Both the position numbers and the translations under genes were made by a program. From contig OY741269.1 of the NCBI GenBank assembly GCA_963514095.1, positions 23,427,420 through 23,491,419 of the forward strand: a DNA stretch of 64,000 nucleotides, in the 5' to 3' direction. Source of the DNA: Eutrigla gurnardus (taxonomy: Eukaryota; Chordata; Actinopteri; Perciformes; Triglidae). Below the pieces are notes generated by a model. The model ran no database searches. It had not been told where the DNA came from and was given only the letters and a program-made list of their open reading frames with translations. Position 1 is the stretch's first letter. Each line of letters opens with the position of its first letter. Shown here in pieces: positions 49,917 through 62,219 of this stretch.

Positions 49917-50920
49917 GAGCAACTTAAAAGATCTAACCTACCCATGCTCTGCTTGAAATCAATTCTATTGGTACAGTAAATTACCACATGGCCTTGTTCT
50001 GGCCCGGGGAATAGAAAATGAGAGGGAGTGAGGGGAAATAAAGCACAAAGACCCTCTTTCAAATGATCATGTTTATGGTACGGAGGCATCCCACAGCATT
50101 CCTTTGAAAGGGGGAAACACATGCTTTTTACTGCCTACTGGCACTCACTAGCATATCGAATGCTATGATGATGAATGGAGAAGCATCAATTAAACACATC
50201 CCTTCGTTATAGTATACATTATGTTTTAATGATCAATCTAGATAAAAGATCACCAGGAATTCACTGTTGACCCCTGGTCGCTGAGAATGACGAGAAGTGA
50301 AACAAATCAGATAATATAAATGAATCAGGATGAGAATCAATGGGAGTTCAATCCCAGGAGGATTCAATTAAAATGCAGATCACTCCTGCTTTTTTTTGCA
50401 AAGTATACTATTCATCTTTAAGGTGAAACGCTCTAGAACTAGAAGTAATGCAAACTGACTGATACAAAAAGACAGACTAATAGATGATAATTTAAAGGAT
50501 GACTTAAATTACTGCAACAAACGTACTTTTCTCTAATAGCTGTATGACTAACTGTACAATTGCATAATTGCCATGTGCCGCTCTGCTTTTCCACGTGTTG
50601 ACATTGCCCTTACACTTGGAGTCATTTGCTAAACCTCAGAGGCTAACCAGTCGCTGCAAAGTTGTTGGAGCAGCAGGGAAAAAAAGAGCACTGGTACGGC
50701 ATTCTTACTATCTGATGAACGTGCACTTAAACTGGCCATTTAGCCACAGTTAAAGAGGTCCCATCACCGCACACTTACCTTAATGTCAGTCTGCCATTAC
50801 TGGCGTCTCACAGCCAATGAGACTGTTGTTATGTTGTTCTTAAAGTGTTCCTGGATATTTTTTTAAGGGTGGAATACGGTAGAGTGCCTTCACTGCACAC
50901 GGTAGCATCCTGCACTCTGC
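49917..50920. other. unique sequence
   Basis: Nothing identifiable up to the inverted-repeat element at 50921. Confidence 0.55.
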
Positions 50921-51695
50921 GAGGCCGTTCACACGTACCAAAACAAACTCTTTTTCTCCGTTTTTCCCTGGCGTCGTTGCAAGATAATCTGCATCCACAT
51001 GGATCCACTGAAAACGACTCAGCGCGCTGTAGTACATATTCCAGGCCCCTATGTGGCACTGTTTCTGCTACAAAAATACACCGAAAACTCGAAAGAAGAG
51101 ATGGAGCTTGGCCGGATTTTTGCCGTTGCTATGGCAACACGTGAAAGCTACGGCTACTATCCACCTGACCACCCGATCAATAAATATCCATAAGATGACA
51201 ATTTGGCCCGTATCAATAAAACCAACAATAAGCATCAACAGCCGTCACACTAAGGACCTTAACAAGGTGTTGTCATACGCTAAATAAATGCGTTGGTTGT
51301 TTGTTAGCATCGTAAAAAAGTAGCAAATCTGCGACTTCTTTCCCGGAATGTTGCCCCCTCTCTCGGCTCCGGTTTTTTCATACAGTGGCCCTAAAACGCC
51401 GTCGTACAGAGGCGCAGAATATCTGCTGTAGCACGTTCACGAGCACGTAGGCCCCGCCGTTGTTGTTACGAGACGTCGCGGGGGAAGAAGTCAGGCTTGA
51501 GGGTCGAGGAGCGGGGCGTCAGTGTATGCGTTTTTGCCCTCTACATGAAAATGAACATGAAACGGAGGGGTGTTGGTTTTTCTTTCTTTTGCGTTTTCAG
51601 GCCCCGAAAACGCCGGATCCATGTGGACGGCCGGCTGAAACACACAAGACTTGTGCGTTTACCCACAAAAAACGTTTCCGTATGGACGGGGCCTC
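50921..51695. mobile_element. composite DNA transposon, longer relative of the 8253 element
   Basis: The left end GAGGCCGTTCACACG pairs with the right end, whose complement reads GAGGCCCCGTCCATACGG. Similarity continues inward: CCACATGGATCC plus CGAAAACG/GAAAACG blocks occur inside both ends. Total 775 bp. Between the ends lies a segment (51128-51406) related to the MITE at 8253. A 64-codon plus-strand frame (51002-51193) has no transposase motif. Both ends match a repeat type common in percomorphs. No flanking duplication is evident. Confidence 0.65.
51128..51406 (-). mobile_element. inverted relative of the 8253-8597 element
   Basis: Read on the minus strand it starts TACGACGGCGTTTTAGGGCC and continues with GGAGCCGAGAGA, GGGCAACATTC, then GGGCCAAATTGTCATCTTAT, GGATATTTATTGATCGG and CTTTCACGTGTTGCCATAGC. 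These blocks are collinear with 8253-8440, allowing for a deletion of roughly 90 bp in the 8253 copy between its inverted repeat and the GGGCCAAATTG block. The opposite terminal repeat is absent here. Confidence 0.75.
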
Positions 51696-51751
51696 ATAGT
51701 CATGAATTGAACGAGTGTGGAGAGGTCGTAGGTCACAGTAGCTTGTTTACA

Positions 51752-51989
51752 TACCCTTTCGTCCTGATGGCCACCGTAGACGACTTTCTAATGTCTTCTT
51801 CCAGAGCAACGTTTGCGCTCTCCTTTGCTTCCTGTTTACTTTGAAATCTGTTGCCACTGTTTCTCCCAAACATCCTGAAGGACTTCCTCCTGCCTTTGTT
51901 GCCCAGTGGGGGATCCTGCTTCAAGGGGATTGCATACTTGAAAGCATCAATGTGGGCTTGCTGTGAGTGAGGTGGCAAAATAATCTGTC
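51752..51989 (-). other. exon-like segment on the minus strand, unidentified
   Basis: Reading the minus strand, TTTCTTTTACAG forms a good acceptor just before 51989. One frame then stays open through about 79 codons to an AAAGG/GTATGT donor-like site at about 51752. An earlier GTAAAC donor lies at about 51842. The predicted peptide starts QIILPPHSQQAHIDAFKY, then PLKQDPPLGNKGRRKSFR, MFGRNSGNRFQSKQ and a charged VALEEDIRKSS part. It looks like a basic cytoplasmic protein segment with a possible kinase site (RRKSF). No family was recognised. The segment ends about 56 bp from the transposon at 50921-51695. Confidence 0.3.
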
Positions 51990-54900
51990 CTGTAAAAGAA
52001 ACATGTGCAGATTTTTTTTACATTTTTTATTGGAACCTTACGACCTCCAATACCACATAACTCCTTAAGTTAGGCAAAGTTTGTTTGGTGCCAGGGGGCA
52101 GTAAAGGTCTCATTTACTTCCTCTTTAACTTCAAGTATCTTGATGAAATATCCCCATGGCAATTTTCTGAATCCCTCTCTCATCACAACTTTCAGAGGAT
52201 AAGAGCCTCTGCTAACTACCTCAAATGTAATTTCTCGACTGGGAATGCTTGGGGACAAGAGCTGGAAAAAGCCCCCCAGACACAGACTTTATCTACAGAG
52301 GGGGACATTATCCTCAAGGACGGTTAAATATTAAAATGAAATATGTTCACTGCCAGGAAAGTGACTTTTGGTCCTAAATAAATGCTATAACCATGACCCA
52401 TGCAGCTCATTCTTGGATGGTGTAGCATGTACTTATTGTTTTACTATAGAATATGACCAACATGTGACATAGCTAATATAATGAGAGGCTGATAAAAACT
52501 ATAAATTAGGCTATTTGTCTTACTGATTCTGAAAATGTAATAAATCCTTCATGGGTTTGTGTGTTTTACATAACTGCCTGAATCCATAGAGGGCATTTCA
52601 CTCAGATGCTATTTCATTATCAATATATCCCAGCTGTTAACAAGAAGGCGGAGTTTATGCCTGGCTTCCTTTCTTATTAAAATTTGCATTCAATCCTGTT
52701 CGTGTAATTTATTTACCGGTGAATGACACAAATTCCTGGCGTCACTCTTAATTAACAGTTGACCAGCATTAGTGCATTTCATGTTCAGGCAAAATAATAC
52801 GTGAGAGAAAATAAGTCCTGAGCTGCATTTAGAGGAACAATTGTTGTAGGCCTATCATGCCTATTATGACTCATTATCACTCTTGAAGAAGGAAGGATTA
52901 CAAATTATCTGAGAGAATATGTGGATCCGGTATATCAGAGGGTTCACACCATAATAACTTGACATCCACATTGCACCATGCCTGGCAAATTATCTCAGTT
53001 CACTGGGGAATGGCCCAAATTGATTAACACTGATGAGATCTGTGTTTGTTTGTCATCCGTTCAAAATTGAGCCACTAAAACAAATTGTAAACATTGCCTC
53101 CAGAATAAAGCCATTGGCATTCTTCTGGGGGGGAAAAAACATATTTAGCTTTTAGATTTCTATGTACAATAAATTAATGTCATTTTTACAAAACAATGCA
53201 TACTAGAGTACTCAACAGAAGTGCAAATACATTTCCTTTTAATCAACACCATCGGAAGCATCTCCCCACCTCAGCAGGAAGAACTCTCTAAGGCACAGAG
53301 AGCACAACAACAAGCTGAATCAAGCCAGCCAGTTAGGGCATTTCCTCTCTTAGCATGGCTTAGCACCACCTGACGCTGCATTATCAGCACCAACACATTG
53401 GTTGGGCACGATACCTGCGGTTCCCAGTTGCACCAGTGCCGGTCCCACCTTTGCCAGGTGGCTCCAGCATCCGCGGAAAAGCTCCCCGTACCACTTCAGG
53501 AGGCAGAGTTGCAGGCTGAGAAATAGGTTTGATAGCGCCGGAGAGGGAAAGAGACAGGTAGCAGCGGTGGAAAGCGGGCGTTGTGCAGGGGTGTTACTTA
53601 CTGCTCTGCAGAGGAGTACGTGTTTGTTTATGGCTTCTGTGAAAGCGCTGTGCGTGTCATTGGCAAAAAGCCTGCCAGACGGTTCGATGACGAGGAGTTG
53701 CTGCTGCAGCAGCAGCCACGCTAGACGTGCATGGATTTAATTTGCCCCGCTCTGCGCGGTTGAGGTTAACACTTCGATTGGTGATGCTGCTGCACGTGAA
53801 GCAAATCGCACACCGTCCTTCCAGAATAAGAGCAGCGTTACTTCATACTTTAATGATATTTTTCAGTGAGGAAATGTTTCCCCCGAGTGACACGGGAAAT
53901 ATTCAATCTAAAATGTCAATTAAGTTCAAGGTTACCGCTGATCTGACAGTGGAATGATCACATTATCTGCTCACTAAGGAGATATTAATTGGAAGTATAA
54001 AGGCCGTTCTTTTGATTTTTTTTGTTGGCTTAGTTCAATATTTTTTTTTTTTTAAACAAAAGGAACAAAAATGAAAAAAAGCAAAAGATGACTGAACGAT
54101 TCCTTGTGTTGAAACAATGGTTTAAACATAATTTAAAATAACTAATCTTTCTCATCTACGCCCCCCACCCCCGTTCTTATAAAAGTGGGTTTCTACAAGA
54201 AATGGAACTAAAGTTCCATTGTTTTTGGGATAAAAGCACAACTAATGTGCTTCAGTTACCACTCTAAGTCTTGTATTCATCATTGTGCTCCACATGGTTT
54301 CACCAGTTGTTCCCTGAAGGGTAGATGCACGGAGAAAAAACACCAGAAGAGAAAGATGCAATACACAGTGAGCTCAGATTCCCATTTAAAGTGTCTATTT
54401 TTAGACTGTATGAAACAGATCTGCCTCTAGTGACTGTAAAATGGTATGAAAAAAAACTTGAACAACAACTGGAAGAGAAATACATTTAGAGAAAGAGTGG
54501 GGGCAAGTAAGCACAATCCAATACCCGCAGCAGATTAATTGGTAGTGTATTGAGAGGGTTTGGAAACCATAACCAGGCTTTTACACTTCAATAAAGCCAT
54601 TCAAAAACCCGACTTCTCCTGCAGGCAAAGGTCTAATAGCCTGGAGTGCTTTTCCTTTCAGGTGAATGTGCTTGTTGTAACAGGTGCTTAATAATAGAAG
54701 GGAGGGGAATGCGGTGGAAATGGGGATACAAGCCTGAGCCACTGTAAGCAGGTACACGGAACACAATAGGATTAGAGGGTAGATTGAGCCTGGCTTTGTG
54801 CGCCGCGGTTTGGCCAGATTACTACAGCCACCGTTTTATTGTGTGGAAAATAGACAGGAATTTGTTTTCAATTTGCCTAGCACTTCAATTGCAATTCGGG

Positions 54901-55331
54901 CACGCCTGTTTCTGTGTTTGCCTGTGCGTGACACGGGGGGGAGAGGTGTGGAGAGGAGAAATGTACCGTGTAGTGTTGGCTACAATTTCACAGGATTAAC
55001 CAGGTTCCTCTGTGATAATTGTGTCGCCTGGTACACTACATCAACTGTATTTGAAAGCCTGACAAGGACAACATTGCGACTTCCGTGTCTGGAACCACCC
55101 GGTGTTGAATATCAGTGTGCACGTTTCAAAATGAGTTTCATAAGACCCGGCGGTAACGCTGAACATGTTCAGATAAAAAAGCCTGAGACATGTGCTCAGA
55201 CTGAGAGCAGGTCACCGCTGCAGTTCTTATTTACTGCTATTTCCTCCCGCAACCCCCCCATGCACAAATAAGGGTCCAATTATTGTACATTCACAAGACA
55301 TTTCAACTGCATGTGCTGCATTTTTGGGGAA
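51990..55331. other. unique block with candidate regulatory patches
   Basis: No transposon recognised. 52080-52260 is complex sequence with open frames on both strands. 53400-53760 is the most CpG-rich unique patch of this half and contains a 16-bp palindrome, TGCTGCTGCAGCAGCA, at 53699-53714. 53840-53990 is ATTA-rich and homopolymer-free. T-runs lie at about 54041-54054. Confidence 0.45.
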
Positions 55332-55338
55332 AATATTC

Positions 55339-55340
<2 letters not shown>

Positions 55341-55376
<36 letters not shown>
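55341..55376. repeat. (AT)n microsatellite flanked by direct repeats
   Basis: About 18 AT units. ATATTCCCA occurs on both sides (55333-55341 and 55373-55381). Confidence 0.95.
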
Positions 55377-55378
<2 letters not shown>

Positions 55379-55509
55379 CCAAATATCCTCAGCAGGATTC
55401 AAACCGTGCATGTCACATTTATCCCTACAGCATCCTTCACATGTCAGCCTGAAATAGTGGTGAGATAAAATGAATAATGTCATTACACTGCATGCTACAT
55501 ATTTACCTC

Positions 55510-55685
55510 GTTGTGAGGACCAGGGGTAATTAGACACAAGTAAAACACATCAGGGGCAGGGTAGACACATGAAACGGGTGGGAAACATACAAGGGCAGGA
55601 AGTGGAACATCTGAGACGTAAGTAACGAAATAAAACAGGAAGCAAAAAGACAGAAAGGAAAATGACAAGGCTAAGTGGGGGTTAT
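55510..55685 (-). mobile_element. LTR-like fragment
   Basis: On the minus strand the phrases CCTTTCTGTCTTTTTGCTTC, CTGTTTTATTTCGTTAC, CACTTCCTGCCCTTGTATG, TTTCCCACCC, GTTTCATGTGTCTACC and TGTCTAATTACCCC follow in the order of fish Gypsy-type LTR U3 regions. No matching second LTR or coding part is seen. Confidence 0.4.
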
Positions 55686-56510
55686 GTGCTCCCATTATTC
55701 TTATCATTGTGCTGATCATTTGTCATATCATCGTAGTTGCTCCTGCCTGGCTGCTCCATTGGTGCTCCTGAGTTGCCTTTCAAAGACTTGATTGGTGGGT
55801 TGGCATCCCGGCTGGCCCAAGCTGCAGCTCGTGTGGTCTGACGACCTTGATCTTCTTGAAAAAGGCCACGTGGAGCTCTCTTTGGCTCTCTCCCAGACTG
55901 GTGGGAGCGGTGTGTGGGTTGCTTTGGGTTTTATTTATGTAATCTCTTGACCCTTTTTTAATGCTTTGTTTGGTACAGATGTATCTGGCAGATATTTGAC
56001 TGCCTTGAACCCCTCATTTTAATCTGTACCAGTCCATCTGTGTTTAGTCCAAATAAATACTTTTTTTCCCGCTTTGAACTGGTTTCCTTTTTATGTTATT
56101 GGCCCTGGTGATTTTTGACCTGGTGGCCGTAACAGTTGTGGTGGGTGTATCGCCAAGTGTGCCCTTTATGCTGCAAGGTGAAGGTTATCAACTACTGTGC
56201 AGGTCAGGGTGGTGTATTTGCATGGATCATGGCCTGCATTCACACAAGAGACATGAGCTTCTCTCAGAAGAGCTGTTTATTCATTATATTTTTACCATCA
56301 TCTTTTCCCAACCTAATCACATTTGAGTTGTTTTAACTTAAAGCCACAATGTGAAAAATTCCTGATAACATTTTCCAAATTGTTTTGTTTAAAAAAAAAA
56401 TCTATCTTTGTAATATTTAAAGTCTGTGCATTGCTTTTATCCTAGTTAGTCTGCTACTGTGTTTTTTGTGTGTTTACAACAAACGTTGCTTCAACATCAG
56501 GCAACTACTG
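55686..56510. other. sequence of possible retroelement origin, then unique
   Basis: 55970-56135 contains TTTTAATCTGTACCAGTCC, an AATAAA at about 56054 and an end reading GGTGGCCGTAACA, like the R-U5 end of an LTR on the plus strand. The evidence is weak. The remainder is unique. Confidence 0.35.
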
Positions 56511-56664
56511 TCACTTTATATTTTTGATATAGTTTATATTGTATAAAACATTTTTTACTTCTGCGGTCACTTTATAGTTGTAATATAGTTTATAGTTGTA
56601 TAAAACATTTTATTTCTAGTCACTTTCTATTTCTATATAGTTTTTGTATAGACGTTTAGCATGG
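56511..56664. repeat. tandem repeat, about 2.7 copies of a 53- to 56-bp unit
   Basis: TCACTTTATA begins units at 56511 and 56567, and TCACTTTCTA begins one at 56620. Each unit continues with a TATAGTTTATA(T/G)TTGTATAAAACATTT-like core. It leads toward the TATC array in a way seen at some fish retroelement 3' ends. Confidence 0.75.
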
Positions 56665-56702
56665 GTTAATGTTATGTTAATGTTACTGCTACTGGATGCT
56701 TG

Positions 56703-56823
<121 letters not shown>

Positions 56824-58284
56824 ACCATATTTATAGTAATAGTACACAATTGATTTAAAAACATTGGCATTCAATTTTTGCCTGCCAAGACTTTCGGCTT
56901 GTTTCACAGTTACCAAAGCTTTGACTTGCAGTAACACCCGAAATTCATATTGGCATGCGATCTCCAGCATATCAATTAGGGGAGATAAGACTCTGTTTCA
57001 GCCCCCTCTTCATGATCCGATTGATAAAACGGGTGTATTATTACATAAAAAAAACATATTGCCTGGCTCGGCTTAACCTGCACTCAGCCACCTCACATTC
57101 TCTGCTTTTTACTACTTTAATGTGCAGCGGTCGTGCCGTGTATTGAAAAGCTCAGCATGCCACAAATATCCATCCAGTTTTACCTCCATTTGTTATTATT
57201 ATTTGAATTGCATTGGACTGTGATGACTGTAAATTGGAAATGGGAGTGTGAAGCTGAGACCACCTCAGTCCCAACATTTTAGGCACAGTTCTGCATCAGT
57301 GAGCCAGGCTGATTGGGATGCAGCAGGGCCTCTGCCTTTCTCTCCCTCCTGCTTTCTCACCGTGTCTGTCGTTCTGCTCGGCCTGAAACAGACATTCGGA
57401 TGAAAAAACAGAGGGGGCCGAAATGTTTATGAAGGCAGGGCACATGCAGAAACTCACACACACACACACACACACATGACAGTCTGTGCAATGCATACAC
57501 AATTATGCATCCAGTGGCGTTGCTCAGAGAATTTCAATACTGCACCAATACTGTTACAAGAGATTGATTTCCACATTTAATTTAGCATACATTAAATTGT
57601 TGTTCTACCAAATGAAATGGGCTCGTCTAAATGTAACTCCCGTTTTCAACGTGATATTGTATGCTGTAGCCATCGAGAGGAAGAAGGAGTGGTAGTCTGA
57701 AAAGTGACAGCAGATTGCATGAACAACTCAAAACATGACAACAGTGTCAAACTGTCTCCCTCACCCATGTCCATCTCCTAACATACAATACTGCAGGCTG
57801 AATGAGAAGCAGAGTTGAAGGTAAACCAGTGGGAGACTCTGGTTTGCACATCTGACGTGAATCCAATTAGTCCAGCTGAAGATAACAAGGGGGGGGGATA
57901 TACAAAGACAATGTGTTTTGCCCTCTATTAGTCTCGGAAGATAAATATGTTTTGTGGAGTATATATCATTATAATTAGTCATGAAACTAAATGCATCAGA
58001 TAAAGGATAAATGTCTTGTAAAAAATATATCCCAGGTCCTTGCCAACAATCCTTGTTTCTTAATTCCTAGATTTGCTAACTCACATGAATAAAGTGAAAC
58101 TGCTAAAAGATCCAAGCCCTTTATCCAAAATGGAAAACATGGCAAAAAAATGACCAATTACCAAAAGTCCACCGACGGGGCCCCCCCGAACCCCAATTTG
58201 GCTCCACCAAGCAGACTGGTTCATAAAAGTAACTGGCAACCAGTAATTTGAGTGATCATATCCACACTGATGGCAAGAGACCTT
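56824..58284. other. unique sequence
   Basis: No gene. A short (CA)n lies at 57455-57476 and a G9 run near 57890-57898. Nothing else is identifiable. Confidence 0.55.
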
Positions 58285-58595
58285 ATGCAGATTTGCACAT
58301 CACTTGCACCTATAAGCACCTGTCACTTTAATCAAACATACAGCACTTAGCCTGGCCTGTCAACAAGGTGTAAGTGGGCTATATGTCTTATGTGTGGGGA
58401 CGTCCCTTTTTCTTTTATCTGCCTATATGTGGTATCTAAGTGGGATCCTTGGAAGGATACTGAAAGGATGAAATTATGTTATGTGTTTTATGTGTCTTTT
58501 GTGTGGGTTTTTGATATGTACTGTCATGAGCACACTGAAACAAATCCCTGGCAACTTGTACAGAGTTGTATGGCTATAAAGTATTGAATCTTGAA
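58285..58595 (+). mobile_element. LINE 3' end, probable
   Basis: Blocks typical of fish LINE 3' UTRs occur in order: TTGCACATCACTTGCACC, CTGTCACTTTAATCAAAC, TGTGTTTTATGTGTCTTTTG, GAAACAAATCCCTGGCAACT and finally ATAAAGTATTGAATCTTGAA. The last resembles the short repeated tail left by target-primed insertion. It is 5' truncated and non-coding, and the family is not determined. Confidence 0.5.
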
Positions 58596-61140
58596 GAGAA
58601 TAAGTGGGCGTATTGTCGTTCTTTTGGACATCCATGCAATGATACACATATGTGATATTACATCATGATTAAATAATTCTGCCAATCTCACTGAGAATCA
58701 AAGCCCTACACCTTTTTGCAGTATCCATGGGCTTTTAAGTAATTTGAAGGTCAATATGGTTTAATTCCATAGACTCCCACTAACTAACCCATCTAACCAT
58801 CCAGCTGTTTCAACCAAACAACCAGATTCTCACTTGAGTTGACTACTTCTCCTTTTTATCATTTGTCGTTCCTTGAAACTCAAGGGCATGGAATTATTAG
58901 ACAAACTTTATCAACAACAATTACTGTCACTGTGACAGCAGGAGTACACATCCCAGAGCAGGTGTTCACAAGCTGTTCCTTGAATCCATTTGTGCCGCCA
59001 CAGTCACAATTGTATCAGACCATTTTGCACGGCTGTGTTCTAGTCTTGCCTTTTTTTTTAAAGCCTATAATATCACTCTTCCCTCTCGTTGGACTGCACA
59101 TGTCATTGGTGACTTGTTTAAGACTGGAGTCACCAACCTGTGGCCAAAGAATGAGGTGGGATTGAATGAGCAAAGATTGCTTTTGTCAAAATCATGTCTA
59201 TATACCTTTTGTGATACCAGTTCCCTGTGTTCAGAAACCACCAATTGTCTTGATTTTAAAAAGTGATGGAGACCAAGTCTTGTTCACTTTCAATTGTTGA
59301 CACTGACACTGCTGACTTTAGTTTCCAAGTTTTAAAGTGTTGTGCTCCTCCTTTTCTGGCTTCCGAGATGAGTACCCCCAACGCATTGTTGATCTTTAAG
59401 CCGACATGTCTCCACGTTTGTGGAGAGTCAGCCAGGCATACGGTGAAGATTAACCACACATTGTTCTTGTTTGTGTACGTCTCTCTGTAGCCTGTACGTT
59501 GGGGAGAACAAAACGCCATCTAAACATGTCCAGGATTATCATCATCTCCATGGCAACTGACTCCTCCACCTCCTGCTCTTTCTCTCCCCACGCTACTCTC
59601 TATCTGCCTCTCCCCGTGTGTGGGTAATCTGTGGCGCTCGCTCTGCAGCACCCACTCATTCATCTCCCATCCCTGCCACAAAATCTGAATTCTGAAATTG
59701 CAAAAGGAGTAATAAACAAGATTGACTGGGGCTCTCTCTATTGATCGCCGCTCCAATGTGCTCGTATGATTTGTAATATCCCTCCGAATCTTCTCTTCCT
59801 CCAACAACAGTGCTTAATGGCCAGACCACATAGAGACGAGGCAAATTATGATGGGGACAGGGATCAATTTCTACTACATTAAGCTTCTTGTTCTCCCATG
59901 GCCATAGGGGTTTAGAAGTGAAAGGAAGCATGTACTCGGAGATAGCGGTCTGTGTCGTCAACAAATAACTTTAGGTTCGGTTCTTCTTTGCTTCTGGTCT
60001 CGACTTCCTTGTGTCCCAACAGGACAATAGAATACAGTCTTAATAGCAAATGTAGGACAAACAGAAATAAAGCAGAACTTGAACTTGATTGTAGATTTTG
60101 TTTTTCTTTTTAAAGACATATGAATTTGAACTTAAGTTGAACTGAGTCTGAACTTAAATAACCAAAACAAGGGTTGGGTTGAATGCTGTCCATGTCTTTG
60201 ATAGAAGACAGCCTCACATTGTGGCTCTGTTTATAGTTCATTGATTAATAGTTTAGAACAGTGTGTTATCCTTAATGGAAGCGAGATTAGTCTGTATTGG
60301 ACAAGTGGTTGCTTGAGTCTCCTTGTTCCAGTTTTCAGGACGTGGGCACTGACGTGAGACCGACTTCTATTTGATACAGTGTGTAGTGACAATTCGCTTT
60401 TTGCCAGGGACCAAAGATTTTGATTTGTTATTCACTGATAACAATGTGTGTGTGTGCATTCAGCATGCTATACATGAACAGAGACGACAAAGAGGGGAGA
60501 GAAAGACTGAAGGATATTTTCATTTCCCTGTCTAAATTCCGCAGCACACCACCAGATATTTAAGTCCAATGAGATGCGGAATCCCCCTTTTTTTCTCCCT
60601 TCCTTCTTTCTCTTGGTTACGCTTCCCCTCCTCTTATTACCATGTTTACAACTTGTTGGCACCCTGAGAGCTATGTTGGCTCCGGTAGCGGCGGCGAGGA
60701 AAATAAAGGGAAAGGCATTTTGAAAACATGTCAGTGGGTGCGCTGATATAAGAGGATCAGACATGCAAGAGTGGAATCGGGGGCCCTTAAATGTTCCAAA
60801 AGAGAATAAATGGCGAATTATCATTTAATCCCACCCTGGTCAGTAGAAGGACGACGACGAGAGGAGAGAGCAGAAGGATTCATTTGTGCGGTAAAAGGAT
60901 GTGACAGACAAAGGTTTTGTGGCGTGGGAGGATGAGGAAAGACGGCAGTGGTGGTGGAGGGGTTGTGCCTCCATCTTTAAACCATGTAAACAGTAGCAAA
61001 GCCACTCGGACAGAACTGGCAGGATCTCCCAAAGTAGAATCAAGCTCCTTCTAAATATTCTATCATATCAGGACCATGACAAATACAAGGGTAGGGTGAA
61101 CAACTGGACTTTACTCACATGTGAATCATAATGCATACAC
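58596..61140. other. unique sequence with a possible retroposon tail
   Basis: No gene. AATAAAGCAGAACTTGAACT near 60068-60090 resembles another LINE tail but is too short to call. 60560-60620 is pyrimidine-rich. Open frames show no domain. Confidence 0.5.
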
Positions 61141-61205
61141 TTCAGATCAGATTCAGATTCAGACAACTTTATTGGTCCCAAGAAGGGCAATTCATTTGCA
61201 GCTTA
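61141..61205 (-). mobile_element. Rex-like LINE 3' tail
   Basis: On the minus strand, GCAAATGAATTGCCCTTCTT is followed by GGGACCAATAAAGTTGTCTG and a repeated AATCTGA tail. This stem-like GAATTTCCC/GGGA...AATAAAG ending is characteristic of Rex1-type retroposons in fish. Only the last 65 bp or so are visible. Confidence 0.65.
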
Positions 61206-62179
61206 GCCCGTCCTCAGTCACACAAACAACAAACATTGTGTAAAAAAGGCATAGCTCAACAAACAAACCAAGATCGGTGACATATGCTACCATATTAAAG
61301 GCATAATGCATATACAAACAAAACAAAAAAGTCATCATTTGAAATGGCTACTAATGTCTAAGTTTAGCATGGCGGAAAGAATAAAATATTTGTAATAGCC
61401 TTTGACATTGTGCTGTTTGTTTCTGGGGGCCTCCTGTTTAGTGTCCATGTACAAGAACGCAGATAGTGCCTGCCTGTCTGTTGCAGACAAAAAAAACAAT
61501 GCAGCTATCTTGTACTGTAGATCATCACTGACTGCATACAAGCAGCTGGCTGGGGTTTCATTTGCAAAACAGCCCCCCCATGTCACATTGTTTCAAATGA
61601 AAGTTAAACATGATTCACCGTAATGCACGAGATAAGCACGGACGTAATGCATCTCGCTGAGTGCAGGCCTGTTTGTTTCATTACGAGAGGGAGCGGAGCA
61701 GATAGCGGCGTATGGGGGGGGATGTACGCGTACATGTTTGCGTGGAAACCGTTGCTGACTATCTCACTGGCGAACATAAAACATTTCATAAGAGAAGAGC
61801 GGTTATGATACCAACTGTCAGATCCATAAACATGGACCTGACTCTTATTCCCTCTATATAGTGAAGGCATTGTAAACAATAAGGCGAGGCATTGTTTGAT
61901 CAGGGAAGTAAAGCTTTCCCATCCGAGGAATCAAACACGCACACTCGGGGCCCCGGCCAGTTATGCTGTCGCTTGACCAGAAATATGTCAGAGGAGACAA
62001 ATGAGAAGAAATGCAGGTGCTTTACAACTACGAGGTAAATCTCCAGCTTCCTGTAATGACTTACCTTTTTAACACGCAGCTGCACCTCCCTTCATGAATG
62101 GGATATTTCCATCAGAGAAATATTCATGAAGGTAAAGAATGTAGTGCATGTGGATATAAAACATGCATTCACTTTAGAA

Positions 62180-62180
<1 letters not shown>
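61206..62180. other. unique sequence
   Basis: Nothing identifiable. A G9 run lies near 61713-61721. Confidence 0.55.
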
Positions 62181-62210
<30 letters not shown>

Positions 62211-62219
62211 TGTGTGTGT
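62181..62219. repeat. (TG)n microsatellite
   Basis: About 19 TG units with one GG interruption. Confidence 0.95.

Noticed and set aside
51002..51193. 64-codon frame inside the GAGGCC-ended element as a possible transposase piece
   Set aside because: No DDE, zinc-finger or hAT-dimerisation signature, and the sequence is part of a non-coding consensus shared with another copy.
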